A DNA stretch of 64,000 nucleotides from the NCBI GenBank assembly GCA_030603445.1, contig JAUVXU010000008.1, forward strand, positions 1 to 64,000. Reading direction: 5' to 3'. Within the stretch, counting starts at the first letter, position 1, and each line of letters starts with the position of its first letter. Source of the stretch: Methanomicrobia archaeon (GTDB taxonomy: Archaea; Methanobacteriota_B; Thermococci; Methanofastidiosales; NM3). Made by a program: the position numbers and the translations under genes. Shown in pieces: positions 17,634-26,203 of the stretch. Under the pieces are notes generated by a model. It was given only the letters and a program-made list of their open reading frames with translations, was not told the origin of the DNA and did no database searches.

Positions 17634-18617
17634 TTGAATAAAAAAAACTTAGCATCATTGTTCGTTCTTTTTGCTTTGCTATTTTCAATGGTCGCAGCAG
17701 CAAGCGCTGAAGATACAACACCAGCAAAGGTTGTTATAGACGCAGCGCATGATACCCGACACGCGGGGGACCTTGAAGATTTGCCGGCATTGCTTGAAGA
17801 GTGGGGTTATACTGTAGAAGTGGTAACTGATGAGATAACAGCCGATGTTCTCTCGGGTGCAAAGATACTTCTTGTTCCTGTGCCACAAGGTATTCCATAC
17901 TCTCAAGACGAACTAAACGCAGTTAAAGCATGGTTTGATGAAGGTAATGTAGCCATATGGGTAGCTGGTGACAGCGACTATGACGGACCAGAAATTATTC
18001 CAGCAACTAACGCCATCCTAACTAAAATAGGATCTAACATCATGATTGAGAACGCAAGCATTGAAGAACCAACTGAAGATTACAATGATGGTTCAGCCTA
18101 CAGGGTAGTCGCGTCGAACTGGAACGCAGAGTTGTCAATTTCAACTGGTGTGTTAAAAGAAGTTTTCCACGGTCCAACATTTTTATATGGGCTTGATGAT
18201 GGTACGCCTGTTAATCTAACAACAGAGAGCATCAAAAATGTGAACTGGGTAGCCAAGACCAGTGAGGAAGCTGTTGTAGTGGTCCATCACCTTACACTGA
18301 TTAAAACACCAGGAATTGAAGACGGTTCAAAAGGACAGTTTGTGATGATGGCAGTTCAGGAGAAAGCAGGTGCTAACAAATCATCCAAGATCGTGGTTTC
18401 TACAGAAACACTATTTTGTTCATACAAGAACATGAACAAGGATGGACCTTCAGAAAAAGGAAATCATGAGATTCAGGGAGAAACTCTTCTAAAGAATACT
18501 CTTGAATGGATGCAACTAGAATCTGAAGAAGGATCAAACACAATGCTTTATGCGGGGATCGTGATACTTGTATTAATCGTCCTTGGTGCGGCATCGTTCA
18601 TGATGAAAAAGAAGTAA
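17634..18617 (+). CDS. Exported membrane-anchored protein, DUF4350-like
   Basis: This 327-residue protein has a signal peptide (cleavage near SAEDTT), an external domain and a C-terminal transmembrane helix ending MMKKK. Residues 30-110 (KVVIDAAHDTRH, AKILLVPVPQG, LNAVKAWFDEGNVAIWVAGDS) follow the glutamine-amidotransferase-like fold seen in DUF4350/ThuA-type surface proteins, without an obvious catalytic Cys. Start is TTG at 17634, 7 nt after GGGGTG. An ATG at 17630 in another frame reads only Met-Ile-Glu-stop. It is divergent from the iron-type binding protein and may share its control. Function unknown. Confidence 0.72.
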   Translation: MNKKNLASLFVLFALLFSMVAAASAEDTTPAKVVIDAAHDTRHAGDLEDLPALLEEWGYTVEVVTDEITADVLSGAKILLVPVPQGIPYSQDELNAVKAWFDEGNVAIWVAGDSDYDGPEIIPATNAILTKIGSNIMIENASIEEPTEDYNDGSAYRVVASNWNAELSISTGVLKEVFHGPTFLYGLDDGTPVNLTTESIKNVNWVAKTSEEAVVVVHHLTLIKTPGIEDGSKGQFVMMAVQEKAGANKSSKIVVSTETLFCSYKNMNKDGPSEKGNHEIQGETLLKNTLEWMQLESEEGSNTMLYAGIVILVLIVLGAASFMMKKK

Positions 18618-18736
18618 ACAACCTCTCTTCTTTTATTTTTTATTTTATATTTTTACTTTTTTTCGACCATTTTTGTATAAATTGAACTAATAAAAAATAA
18701 TGCCAAAATTAAATAACAAAAACGTATGGTGAGGGT

Positions 18737-19105
18737 ATGCAACTTGAGACAATCCTACAAAATATTACAAATGATAAAATAGAGAAGATATATGGGGCAG
18801 TAGATGGTAAAAGAACGCCAATAGAAGGCATTGCAACATTAGAAGAGATAAAAAGCATACTTATCGTTTTTGAGAATGAATATAGGAAAAAAAACGTTGG
18901 CACTTCACTTCACAGATCTTATGTGTCCCTAATAAACAAACTAAAGCTGATATTTCCACAGTTGGATAGGATTGTAAGAGAGCTTCATGAAGGGAAAAAT
19001 CCAAAAACCACAGGTGCTGATGCGCGTAATATTGTATCCAATTTTCACCTGTTAATAAACAGTTTGAAAGAAGTGGCAAGATCTATTGATAAAAACACTA
19101 AATAG
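18737..19105 (+). CDS. Hypothetical helical protein
   Basis: I do not recognise this 122-residue soluble protein. It is predicted to be almost entirely alpha-helical (residues 1-15, 35-60, 65-90, 95-118), with no cysteines, signal peptide or membrane segment and a neutral to slightly basic composition. GAGGGT lies 5 nt before the ATG. It stands alone in a surface-protein neighbourhood; a structural or regulatory partner role is possible but unsupported. Confidence 0.55.
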   Translation: MQLETILQNITNDKIEKIYGAVDGKRTPIEGIATLEEIKSILIVFENEYRKKNVGTSLHRSYVSLINKLKLIFPQLDRIVRELHEGKNPKTTGADARNIVSNFHLLINSLKEVARSIDKNTK

Positions 19106-19253
19106 TTTTTATGAATTATAATTTTTCAACAAACAATATTGTACAATGATATATAATATTGTAATAATATTCTATTAATATAGCCATATTCCATTGAAAC
19201 TACTCTATCCAACATAAACATAATAAATTCATATAGAGTAGGAGTAATTACAT

Positions 19254-20294
19254 ATGAAAAAGAAGACAAAAATAATATGTCTGCCCTTTCTTATTTTCGC
19301 TTTTATGGCGCTAGCCATGCCAATGCTGTATGCAGAAAGCGGAAACATCACGGCCACAGCACAGATAAACCCTATTGCACCAGGTATCAATAGCATTGCT
19401 ATTCTTGACACCAATCATGATGTATGCACAACTTTGGATGTTAACAAAGAGTACTTTCTCAAAGTATCAATAATAGAGAAGAATGGCATGCAAGACATAA
19501 ATTCTATTACAGCTAATATATATTATGCAAAAGACGGCATGTTCCAACCTGCTGGAATCGACAAGCGATCAAATTATGTATTTGTTTGGAACAATTCTCA
19601 GTCTGGAGGCACATGGGGCTGCACACCAGGCGGCTATCTCAATGAGGCAGCTTGTACTTATGAGATAGAATCTCCGTATATAACATCTTTTTTCTTTGTA
19701 TTCAAGTTAGACAAGACAGCTATGCCTTCTGGACAACAAAAAACATGGAAAGCAGTTGTGAATATTATAGATACGGCATCTTTGAATTCTACAAGTGAAT
19801 CATTTCTCTTTGATGTAAATGATTATATAGAATGGTCTGGAATCCCGGCAGAAGTGAATCTAACAACCACAGGTTTAGATCCTGAAAGCACATGGGATCT
19901 CACATCCCCCATTTCAATTAATGCAACTGTAATATCAAATACAGAAGTAACTACCTGTTTTCAGGCAAGTAACTTGCAATTAGGATCATCCCTCATTGAA
20001 GCAGACAATTACTTTATAATACAGGCCACGAGCATCCTAACTGGTGGAACCATCGTCAACGATTATTTAATTGCACATCCTGTGCCAATGACTAAAACAG
20101 CTATCTACATAGGCGTTTATGATACTCAATGCCTCCTAGACCCTTCTGTAAAAGGATATTCAGAAGGAAATATCCCTCTAATCTCATTTATTGTAGACGC
20201 AGCAGAAGGAAAATTAGTGCCAAATATCCCTGCCGGGACCTACGTAGCTACATGGACATTTAGTTTAGAAAGGGGAGAAGGAGCCACTGCTTAA
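19254..20294 (+). CDS. Secreted protein of unknown function
   Basis: This 346-residue protein has a clear signal peptide (residues 1-27, cleavage near LYAES) and no later membrane helix. The mature part is beta-rich and Thr/Ser/Asn-rich, with several N-glycosylation-type sequons (NIT, NNS, NST, NLT, NAT) and two cysteine pairs (around residues 60 and 118-130). It looks like an S-layer-associated or extracellular structural protein with Ig-like domains. It is followed by another exported protein 24 bp downstream, and both lie ahead of the ABC ATPase. I cannot name a family. Confidence 0.65.
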   Translation: MKKKTKIICLPFLIFAFMALAMPMLYAESGNITATAQINPIAPGINSIAILDTNHDVCTTLDVNKEYFLKVSIIEKNGMQDINSITANIYYAKDGMFQPAGIDKRSNYVFVWNNSQSGGTWGCTPGGYLNEAACTYEIESPYITSFFFVFKLDKTAMPSGQQKTWKAVVNIIDTASLNSTSESFLFDVNDYIEWSGIPAEVNLTTTGLDPESTWDLTSPISINATVISNTEVTTCFQASNLQLGSSLIEADNYFIIQATSILTGGTIVNDYLIAHPVPMTKTAIYIGVYDTQCLLDPSVKGYSEGNIPLISFIVDAAEGKLVPNIPAGTYVATWTFSLERGEGATA

Positions 20295-20318
20295 AAATAC
20301 TATCTATGGAGCACTTAT

Positions 20319-21236
20319 ATGAAATATAAGTATCTGATAATACATTGCACTATTTTTTTTATAATGATGCAATGTGCTATGGCCCAAGCCGATATAGGTT
20401 TAGGGATATCTGGCAACAATCAAGCTCTTGTCATAGAATCATTCCCTTTTACATATTCTAACTCAATAAGTATCCACAATGCTGGCGACGAAAAAAGCAT
20501 ATATTGTGTTAAAATTGTAGGCGAATACACAGATATAGTGGGATGGATTGACGTTAATCCTAAAATTATGGTAATAGAACCAGGGGGTTATGCCAACGTA
20601 CAATACAGCGTTTATGCAGAGGAAGGGTATACAGGAACGTATATTACTTATCTGGAAATCACTGCTTATAAAGAAAGTGTTAAGAGCGCTACGCTGCAAG
20701 AAACTCCAATGTCATATGTACAATCAAGCGGGATAATCCGTATATCTATTGAAGTAAGTGAGGAAGCAGGATTAAACTCAATGGGAATTCAACATCCGTC
20801 GCTTAACTATGAAGAGATGCCATCTGGGCCCTTTAAACTAGTGGTGGAGAATATAGAATCATGCTCTTCTGGAGTATCTATTGAAACATTCGATCGCCCA
20901 TTATATATTGACATTCCCCATCAAGTGATAAAAAACAAACTAATTCCTTTATCAGGAGGATATATCGGAGAAGGGGAACCTGAAAGCATGAAAATTATCC
21001 TCAATGCCCCAAGCGGAGAAACGTATACTCTCGCCCCATCCACATCATTTATCTTCAACGAGGAAGGCACGTGGCATGCTATACTCGTTTTAGGAAATCA
21101 GCCGATTATAGGGAAAGCAATAGAAGTCCTCCCCGAAAAAAGAGGGATATGGCCATACGTGGGAAAGAGTTCTTTAATAGCCATATCACTTTTTGCAGCA
21201 ATTATGTGTATTAAAAAATATCATTTGCCTCATTAG
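20319..21236 (+). CDS. Exported membrane-anchored beta-sandwich protein
   Basis: This 305-residue protein has a signal peptide (about residues 1-22), two beta-sandwich-like regions and a C-terminal transmembrane helix (SLIAISLFAAIMCI) with a short basic tail. The first region (SNSISIHNAGDEKSIY, VNPKIMVIEPGGYANVQYSV) resembles bacterial and archaeal NEW3/COG1470-type Ig-like domains that sit on cell surfaces. The gap to the preceding secreted protein is 24 bp and the end overlaps the upstream flank of the ABC ATPase gene, so the three may be one transcript. Function unknown. Confidence 0.65.
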   Translation: MKYKYLIIHCTIFFIMMQCAMAQADIGLGISGNNQALVIESFPFTYSNSISIHNAGDEKSIYCVKIVGEYTDIVGWIDVNPKIMVIEPGGYANVQYSVYAEEGYTGTYITYLEITAYKESVKSATLQETPMSYVQSSGIIRISIEVSEEAGLNSMGIQHPSLNYEEMPSGPFKLVVENIESCSSGVSIETFDRPLYIDIPHQVIKNKLIPLSGGYIGEGEPESMKIILNAPSGETYTLAPSTSFIFNEEGTWHAILVLGNQPIIGKAIEVLPEKRGIWPYVGKSSLIAISLFAAIMCIKKYHLPH

Positions 21237-21333
21237 TAGGCGCGATATCATAAAATATTCAATCAATCAAAAAGGTTTATATATTCTTATAAAGGGACTA
21301 TATATATCAGTTATACGGCTTGGAGGATATTAT

Positions 21334-22404
21334 ATGGTAATTGTCCGTCTCAAAGAAGTGACAAAGAAATTTTCTGACGTAATTGCTGTTAATAATGTAA
21401 CATTAGAAATAAATGATGGGGAACTATTTACTCTCTTAGGTCCAAGTGGTTGTGGCAAAACTACATTGCTAAGATCAATTGCAGGATTCTATTTAGCTGA
21501 AGATGGAAAAATATTCTTTGACGATCTTGATGTTACAAATATACCCCCTAATTTGAGGGAAACCGGGATGGTATTTCAAAATTATGCCCTTTGGCCACAC
21601 ATGTCCGTTTTTGATAACGTAGCCTATGGCCTTAAAATACGTAAAATGGAAAAAACTGAAATCGAAAAGAAAGTAAATGAGATACTTGAACTTGTAAAAC
21701 TTGAAGGCATGGCAAAACGTTACCCTTACCAACTTTCAGGGGGGCAGCAGCAGCGTGTTGCTCTGGCCCGTGCCCTTGTAATAGAACCTAAAGTGTTGTT
21801 ATTAGACGAGCCCCTCTCAAATCTCGATGCAAAACTAAGAATAGAGATGAGAAATGAGATATCCCGCATACAAAAACGGCTTGGTATAACTACTATCTAC
21901 GTAACCCACGACCAGGAAGAAGCATTGGCTATATCAGACAGGTTAAGTATAATGGATAGGGGAATATTACAACAAATAGGTACACCCCATGAGATTTACT
22001 CCTTGCCCAAGAATCTATTTGTAGCAGACTTCGTTGGTGAATGCAACATCATCAAAGGAAAAATAACGTCTGTAGGAAAATACATAGAACTTGAAACAGA
22101 TTCAGGGGCTAAGCTTACCGGTATTGCAGAAGAGTACAGAAGAGACGAATATAAGGTGGGCGATGAAGCATATGCAACAATACGCCCAGAGAACTTTGAA
22201 CTTGTAAATACAACGAAAAAAGACAATCACGTTACAGGCTATGTAAAGTATACACAGTACTTCGGTAAGATTAACAGGCTTTTTATTGATGCCCTAAACA
22301 TGCATATAATGGTCGATGCAGATCCTATAAAGACGCGTGATGTCGCGCATAAAAACATCGATATATACGCAACTCCAGAATCAACTCTCATCCTTCCTAA
22401 ATGA
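21334..22404 (+). CDS. ABC transporter ATP-binding protein (iron/spermidine class)
   Basis: This 356-residue ATPase has Walker A GPSGCGKTT, Q-loop VFQNYALWPHM, signature LSGGQQQR, Walker B VLLLDEPLSNLDAK and H-loop VTHDQ. C-terminal TOBE domains (residues about 240-355) are typical of FbpC/PotA/CysA importers. GGAGGA 6 nt ahead of the ATG at 21334 sets the start; the frame is open to 21193 without support. It is the natural partner of the binding protein and permease at 14.2-17.4 kb, though it is encoded on the other strand 4 kb away. It overlaps the convergent glmU-like gene by 24 bp. Confidence 0.93.
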   Translation: MVIVRLKEVTKKFSDVIAVNNVTLEINDGELFTLLGPSGCGKTTLLRSIAGFYLAEDGKIFFDDLDVTNIPPNLRETGMVFQNYALWPHMSVFDNVAYGLKIRKMEKTEIEKKVNEILELVKLEGMAKRYPYQLSGGQQQRVALARALVIEPKVLLLDEPLSNLDAKLRIEMRNEISRIQKRLGITTIYVTHDQEEALAISDRLSIMDRGILQQIGTPHEIYSLPKNLFVADFVGECNIIKGKITSVGKYIELETDSGAKLTGIAEEYRRDEYKVGDEAYATIRPENFELVNTTKKDNHVTGYVKYTQYFGKINRLFIDALNMHIMVDADPIKTRDVAHKNIDIYATPESTLILPK

Positions 22405-23637
22405 TGAACAAGTGCATTCTTGTTTTACCTGCACTATCGTCCATGGCATTACATTTTTTTCAACAATTACTCCTGGGCCAATTCCACAATCATTGCCTAT
22501 TTTTCTTCCCTCATATATTGTAACATTGATGCCTGTTTTTGTGTTATCCCCAATAATAACGCCCAACTTACGTCTGCCTGAAGAGATGACCTTACCACGT
22601 ATCTCCATCTTCACGGGATCCTTCTTGTGGCGAAGATTAGCAATAAGAGTGCCAGCGCCAATGTTACAGTTTGAACCTATCACCGAATCTCCCACATATG
22701 ATAAATGCGCAGCGTTCGTGTTATCAAACAACACGGAGTTCTTTATCTCTGTGGCATTGCCTATATGGCAGTTGTTCCCCACTGTAGTAAATGGCCTTAT
22801 GAAACAGTTTGGGCCTATATCGCAGTGCTCTCCTATTCGTACTGGCCCTATTATATAAGCGCCATTGCGAATTATAGTTCCCTTTCCAACATGGATATTG
22901 CCTGAGTATGTTACATTCTTCTCAATAACGCCTTCAATACGTTCTTCTTGATTTTTAACCATATACTCATTTACATCAAGTAATGACCAAGGGTAACCTA
23001 TGTCATTCCAATACCCCGAATACTTCACTACGGCGAAATCCTCTTTTTGCATCAGTATAGAGTCTGTAAGTTCATACTCGCCACGTACAGAAAGAGGGGT
23101 GTCCCTTATTGCAGAAAAAATATTTGGTTTAAATACATATACTCCTATGTTGACCAATGATTTTTTGGACAATCCTGTTTTCTCAAAAATGTTATCAAGT
23201 TTTCCATGCCTTTCCACAACTGAACCATAACTTCCATCATTGTCCATATTCTTTACGGATATTACCTGGTTCCCTGTTTTTTTGAATACCTCTATTGCAT
23301 TTTTTATGCAATCCCTCTCCACAAAAACATCGCCATTTAAGCATACAAATGGTTCTTTTATATCTTGGGCAGACATTACTGCTGTAGCAGTGCCATTCAC
23401 ATCCTTTTGGACTACGTAACGTACATGCAAGCCTGGGTGAAACTGAGTAACGTAATCCCTTATCATGTCTTGTTTATAATTTATAACAAAGACAAATTCA
23501 TCAACCATTCCTTCAAGTGACATGATGACATGCTCTATTAAAGGTATGTTTCCAAGGGGGATTAATGCTTTTGGCCTTGTGTTTGTAATAGGATGAAGCC
23601 TTTCACCCTTTCCCGCCATAAGAATAACAGCTTTCAT
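22381..23637 (-). CDS. Bifunctional sugar-1-phosphate nucleotidylyltransferase/acetyltransferase
   Basis: This 418-residue protein has an N-terminal nucleotidyltransferase domain (MAGKGERLHPITNTRPKAL motif, VCLNGDVFVE metal site) and a C-terminal left-handed beta-helix of hexapeptide repeats (residues about 240-400, such as GKGTIIRNGAYIIGPVRIG). This is the archaeal GlmU-like layout, making UDP-GlcNAc from GlcN-1-P. Members can act on several sugar-1-phosphates. It overlaps the downstream end of glmM by 4 bp as the second gene of the pair, so the two steps are coupled. Confidence 0.88.
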   Translation of the reverse strand: MKAVILMAGKGERLHPITNTRPKALIPLGNIPLIEHVIMSLEGMVDEFVFVINYKQDMIRDYVTQFHPGLHVRYVVQKDVNGTATAVMSAQDIKEPFVCLNGDVFVERDCIKNAIEVFKKTGNQVISVKNMDNDGSYGSVVERHGKLDNIFEKTGLSKKSLVNIGVYVFKPNIFSAIRDTPLSVRGEYELTDSILMQKEDFAVVKYSGYWNDIGYPWSLLDVNEYMVKNQEERIEGVIEKNVTYSGNIHVGKGTIIRNGAYIIGPVRIGEHCDIGPNCFIRPFTTVGNNCHIGNATEIKNSVLFDNTNAAHLSYVGDSVIGSNCNIGAGTLIANLRHKKDPVKMEIRGKVISSGRRKLGVIIGDNTKTGINVTIYEGRKIGNDCGIGPGVIVEKNVMPWTIVQVKQECTCSSFRKDES

Positions 23638-24968
23638 AGTAACGCACTGACCTTTTTTCTTGCTAAAACTAATAATTCTTTCGCCCTTTCTCTAGAACAT
23701 GCCTCAACGGTTATTCTAAATGCCGGTTCTGTACCAGAGAAACGATAAAGAACCCAAGAATCTCCATAGTCCATACGTATGCCATCAATTGTAAGCATAG
23801 ACTCATGCTCTTCACTATACAAACTCTCAGAAAGTCTTACTTCAAACGCTTCTCTATCAATATCCCCCATAGTTATCTTATCTCGTAGTGTCACAAGTGG
23901 TGGGACGTTCTTACGCTCTTTGGAAAGTATGATGCCAGAATCCTTCATTTCAAGCAGTTTAACTGCAGACAACACGCCATCTGGAGTAAGCCAATGCGAA
24001 GGAAATATCCAAGTGCCGCTAGGTTCTCCACCAAAAATAGCCTTATGGCCAACAACATCCCTAGCCAATGCCACATCGCCCACGCAACTACGAACTACTT
24101 TTCCTCCAAAAGATTCGACATATTTATCTATGCACATAGATGCATCAACAGTTGTTACAATTATTGGATGTGCTTTCTTTGAAATGCTGCATTCGAATCC
24201 TGCGATGAGTGAAAGTAAAATATCGTAGTCTATGTACTTGCCTTCTTCATCTATTGCACCTATCCTGTCCGCATCCCCATCATTTGCAATCCCGATGTCG
24301 CAATTAAATGACGAAACGGCATGCGATAAACTTTGGAGATTTACGCAGCTAGGTTCTAGGCCTCGAGAAAAAAATCCTGTCGGTTGACAATTTAATGAAA
24401 AGACCTGCATTCCCAAACGCTCGAGTAAATAAGGTGTAATAACACTTCCAGCGCCGCCGCCACAATCAACAGCAACACGATAGGAACCATCGAATGAAAC
24501 TGTGTTAATTATTTTATCAATATGTAGATTTATAGAGGGCCGTTTGATTATATCGCCCATAGATTTCCATGATGAATTAGAATAAGCGCCTGTTGAAATT
24601 ATTTGCTCTATTTGTTCTTCTAAAGAAAAATAAGCAACCCCATCCTTATCCCATATCTTCATGCCATTATATTCTGGGGGATTGTGTGAAGCAGTGATTA
24701 TAATTCCTGCATTGCACCCGTATTCGCGAATAGCTACACCCAAAGTAGGTGTCGGTGCTAATCCAATATCATAGACAGTATTGCCTTGTGAAACGATCCC
24801 TGCAATCAAGGAGTTTTTAAGGCTTGGTCCTGAAGTACGAGAATCCATCCCTACAGCCACCGAACCATCTAGAAGAGTTCCAATAGCTTTTCCAACGTTA
24901 AGTGCCAAACTCTCAGTGATCTCTTGTCCGTATAAACCACGAATTCCGGATGTTCCAAAAAGTTTCAT
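23634..24968 (-). CDS. glmM: Phosphoglucosamine mutase-like phosphohexomutase
   Basis: This 444-residue alpha-D-phosphohexomutase has the phosphoserine loop IITASHNPPEYNG, the metal loop GIANDGDADRIG, the sugar loop GGEPSGTWIF and a C-terminal phosphate-binding RFSGTEPAFRITVEA. It converts GlcN-6-P to GlcN-1-P for the next enzyme. Start is the ATG at 24968 (MKLFGTSGIRGLYG), matching family starts; the frame extends to 25025. Phosphomannomutase activity cannot be excluded, but pairing with a GlmU-like gene supports GlmM. Confidence 0.88.
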   Translation of the reverse strand: MKLFGTSGIRGLYGQEITESLALNVGKAIGTLLDGSVAVGMDSRTSGPSLKNSLIAGIVSQGNTVYDIGLAPTPTLGVAIREYGCNAGIIITASHNPPEYNGMKIWDKDGVAYFSLEEQIEQIISTGAYSNSSWKSMGDIIKRPSINLHIDKIINTVSFDGSYRVAVDCGGGAGSVITPYLLERLGMQVFSLNCQPTGFFSRGLEPSCVNLQSLSHAVSSFNCDIGIANDGDADRIGAIDEEGKYIDYDILLSLIAGFECSISKKAHPIIVTTVDASMCIDKYVESFGGKVVRSCVGDVALARDVVGHKAIFGGEPSGTWIFPSHWLTPDGVLSAVKLLEMKDSGIILSKERKNVPPLVTLRDKITMGDIDREAFEVRLSESLYSEEHESMLTIDGIRMDYGDSWVLYRFSGTEPAFRITVEACSRERAKELLVLARKKVSALL

Positions 24969-25059
24969 GTTATCATTTTTCGTATCATGTATGAAAAATA
25001 TATACTTTTCCACTACAATCCCCATAAAATTTTAAAGCAATGCTCAAAGACAATATATA

Positions 25060-26157
25060 ATGGCAAGGGATTTGAAAAAGAGAATACTCATATTTGTTAT
25101 TGCATACCTAATAATGTCAACCATCTTAGCATACTACTTTAGAGAAGATAGCTTAAACTCCATAAATGAAACAATAGAATCCAATGGCAAGAAGGTCAAT
25201 ATAAAAGTTTTCTTTTCAGAGAATGAAGAAATTTGGGCTCAAGAAACCCTGGCCTTAGCAAGTGGCACTATAGAATCATTGATAAAAGGGTATGATAAAA
25301 ATTCTCCCCATAATACAATATCGATTTATGCTTCGTCACTTGATAAAACAAACAACTATCCCTTTAAGCTAGAATACTCCTCCGATCGCTTAACCATGGC
25401 AAAAGATTACCCTATAAATCCTGTTGTATGGGGAATATCCCAAATGTGGCTAAAAGATGGAAATACTCGCCTTCCGGATTGGATAGTACATGGTCAATCT
25501 GCATATATAACATACTGGGCGCTTGATGATGCAGGATTCTCACAAGATGCATGCTTATTCAAAGAAATGCTTGCAACAAATGCTAAAGGATTTGAGGATA
25601 TATTTGCATTAGATGAATACGTTCTACCAAAAAATGCAGATGAGAAAGAAGTACATTATTTATTTTATGAATCTTTTCAAGTCTTTGAATCCCTTTATCA
25701 ACAAACATCACTTGCCACCATGGCCTCTATCACAAAAGATGTGATGTCTTCTCAAAACACACAATGGGATACAACCCGTTACATATCATTTGTCAATGAA
25801 CATGCCGAGATAGATGTTGAAGCCATATTTTCACCTGTCTTTTTAGGAGATGTTAGCCATAAGATTTCAACATGGAAACTTTATCACTACTTGGAACTTG
25901 CTGGTGCGGCAATTGTAGTTTTGCTTATATTCATATGGGCCTTCTGGAACAAGATAAAACAAAGACTATCATTTTTAGCCATACTAAAGGAAAGAAATCC
26001 CATGAAAAGAGAACTAATAAAAAAGTATAGGACAAAGGAACGCATACTTATGGAGCTAGAAAGTTACTTTAAAATGAGAATACCTGAAGATCAGTTCGAC
26101 TTATTCGTCAAAAGGTTCTACTATGAAAAACATACAAAAGACCAGGAACAATCATAA
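25060..26157 (+). CDS. Membrane protein with degenerate metallopeptidase-like domain
   Basis: This 365-residue protein has a transmembrane helix at residues 8-27, an outer domain and a second helix near 283-303, with a basic cytoplasmic tail of about 60 residues. The outer segment PVVWGISQMWLKDG...RLPDWIVHGQSAYITYW has the layout of gluzincin (peptidase MA-like) domains, where HExxH and a LPxWLxEGxA stretch carry zinc ligands. Here HExxH is absent and the second motif's Glu is His. It is probably a non-catalytic relative. It lies 46 bp ahead of lonB and may be cotranscribed. Family call is tentative. Confidence 0.6.
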   Translation: MARDLKKRILIFVIAYLIMSTILAYYFREDSLNSINETIESNGKKVNIKVFFSENEEIWAQETLALASGTIESLIKGYDKNSPHNTISIYASSLDKTNNYPFKLEYSSDRLTMAKDYPINPVVWGISQMWLKDGNTRLPDWIVHGQSAYITYWALDDAGFSQDACLFKEMLATNAKGFEDIFALDEYVLPKNADEKEVHYLFYESFQVFESLYQQTSLATMASITKDVMSSQNTQWDTTRYISFVNEHAEIDVEAIFSPVFLGDVSHKISTWKLYHYLELAGAAIVVLLIFIWAFWNKIKQRLSFLAILKERNPMKRELIKKYRTKERILMELESYFKMRIPEDQFDLFVKRFYYEKHTKDQEQS

Positions 26158-26203
26158 CGATATATTTTTAAACTAATTTATATTATTTTAGGGTACGATA
26201 TAT

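Noticed and set aside
19133-19162. ACAATATT/AATATTGT inverted repeat before the secreted protein gene
   Set aside because: The sequence is almost pure A/T, where such matches are common, and it lies too far upstream to tie to the promoter.
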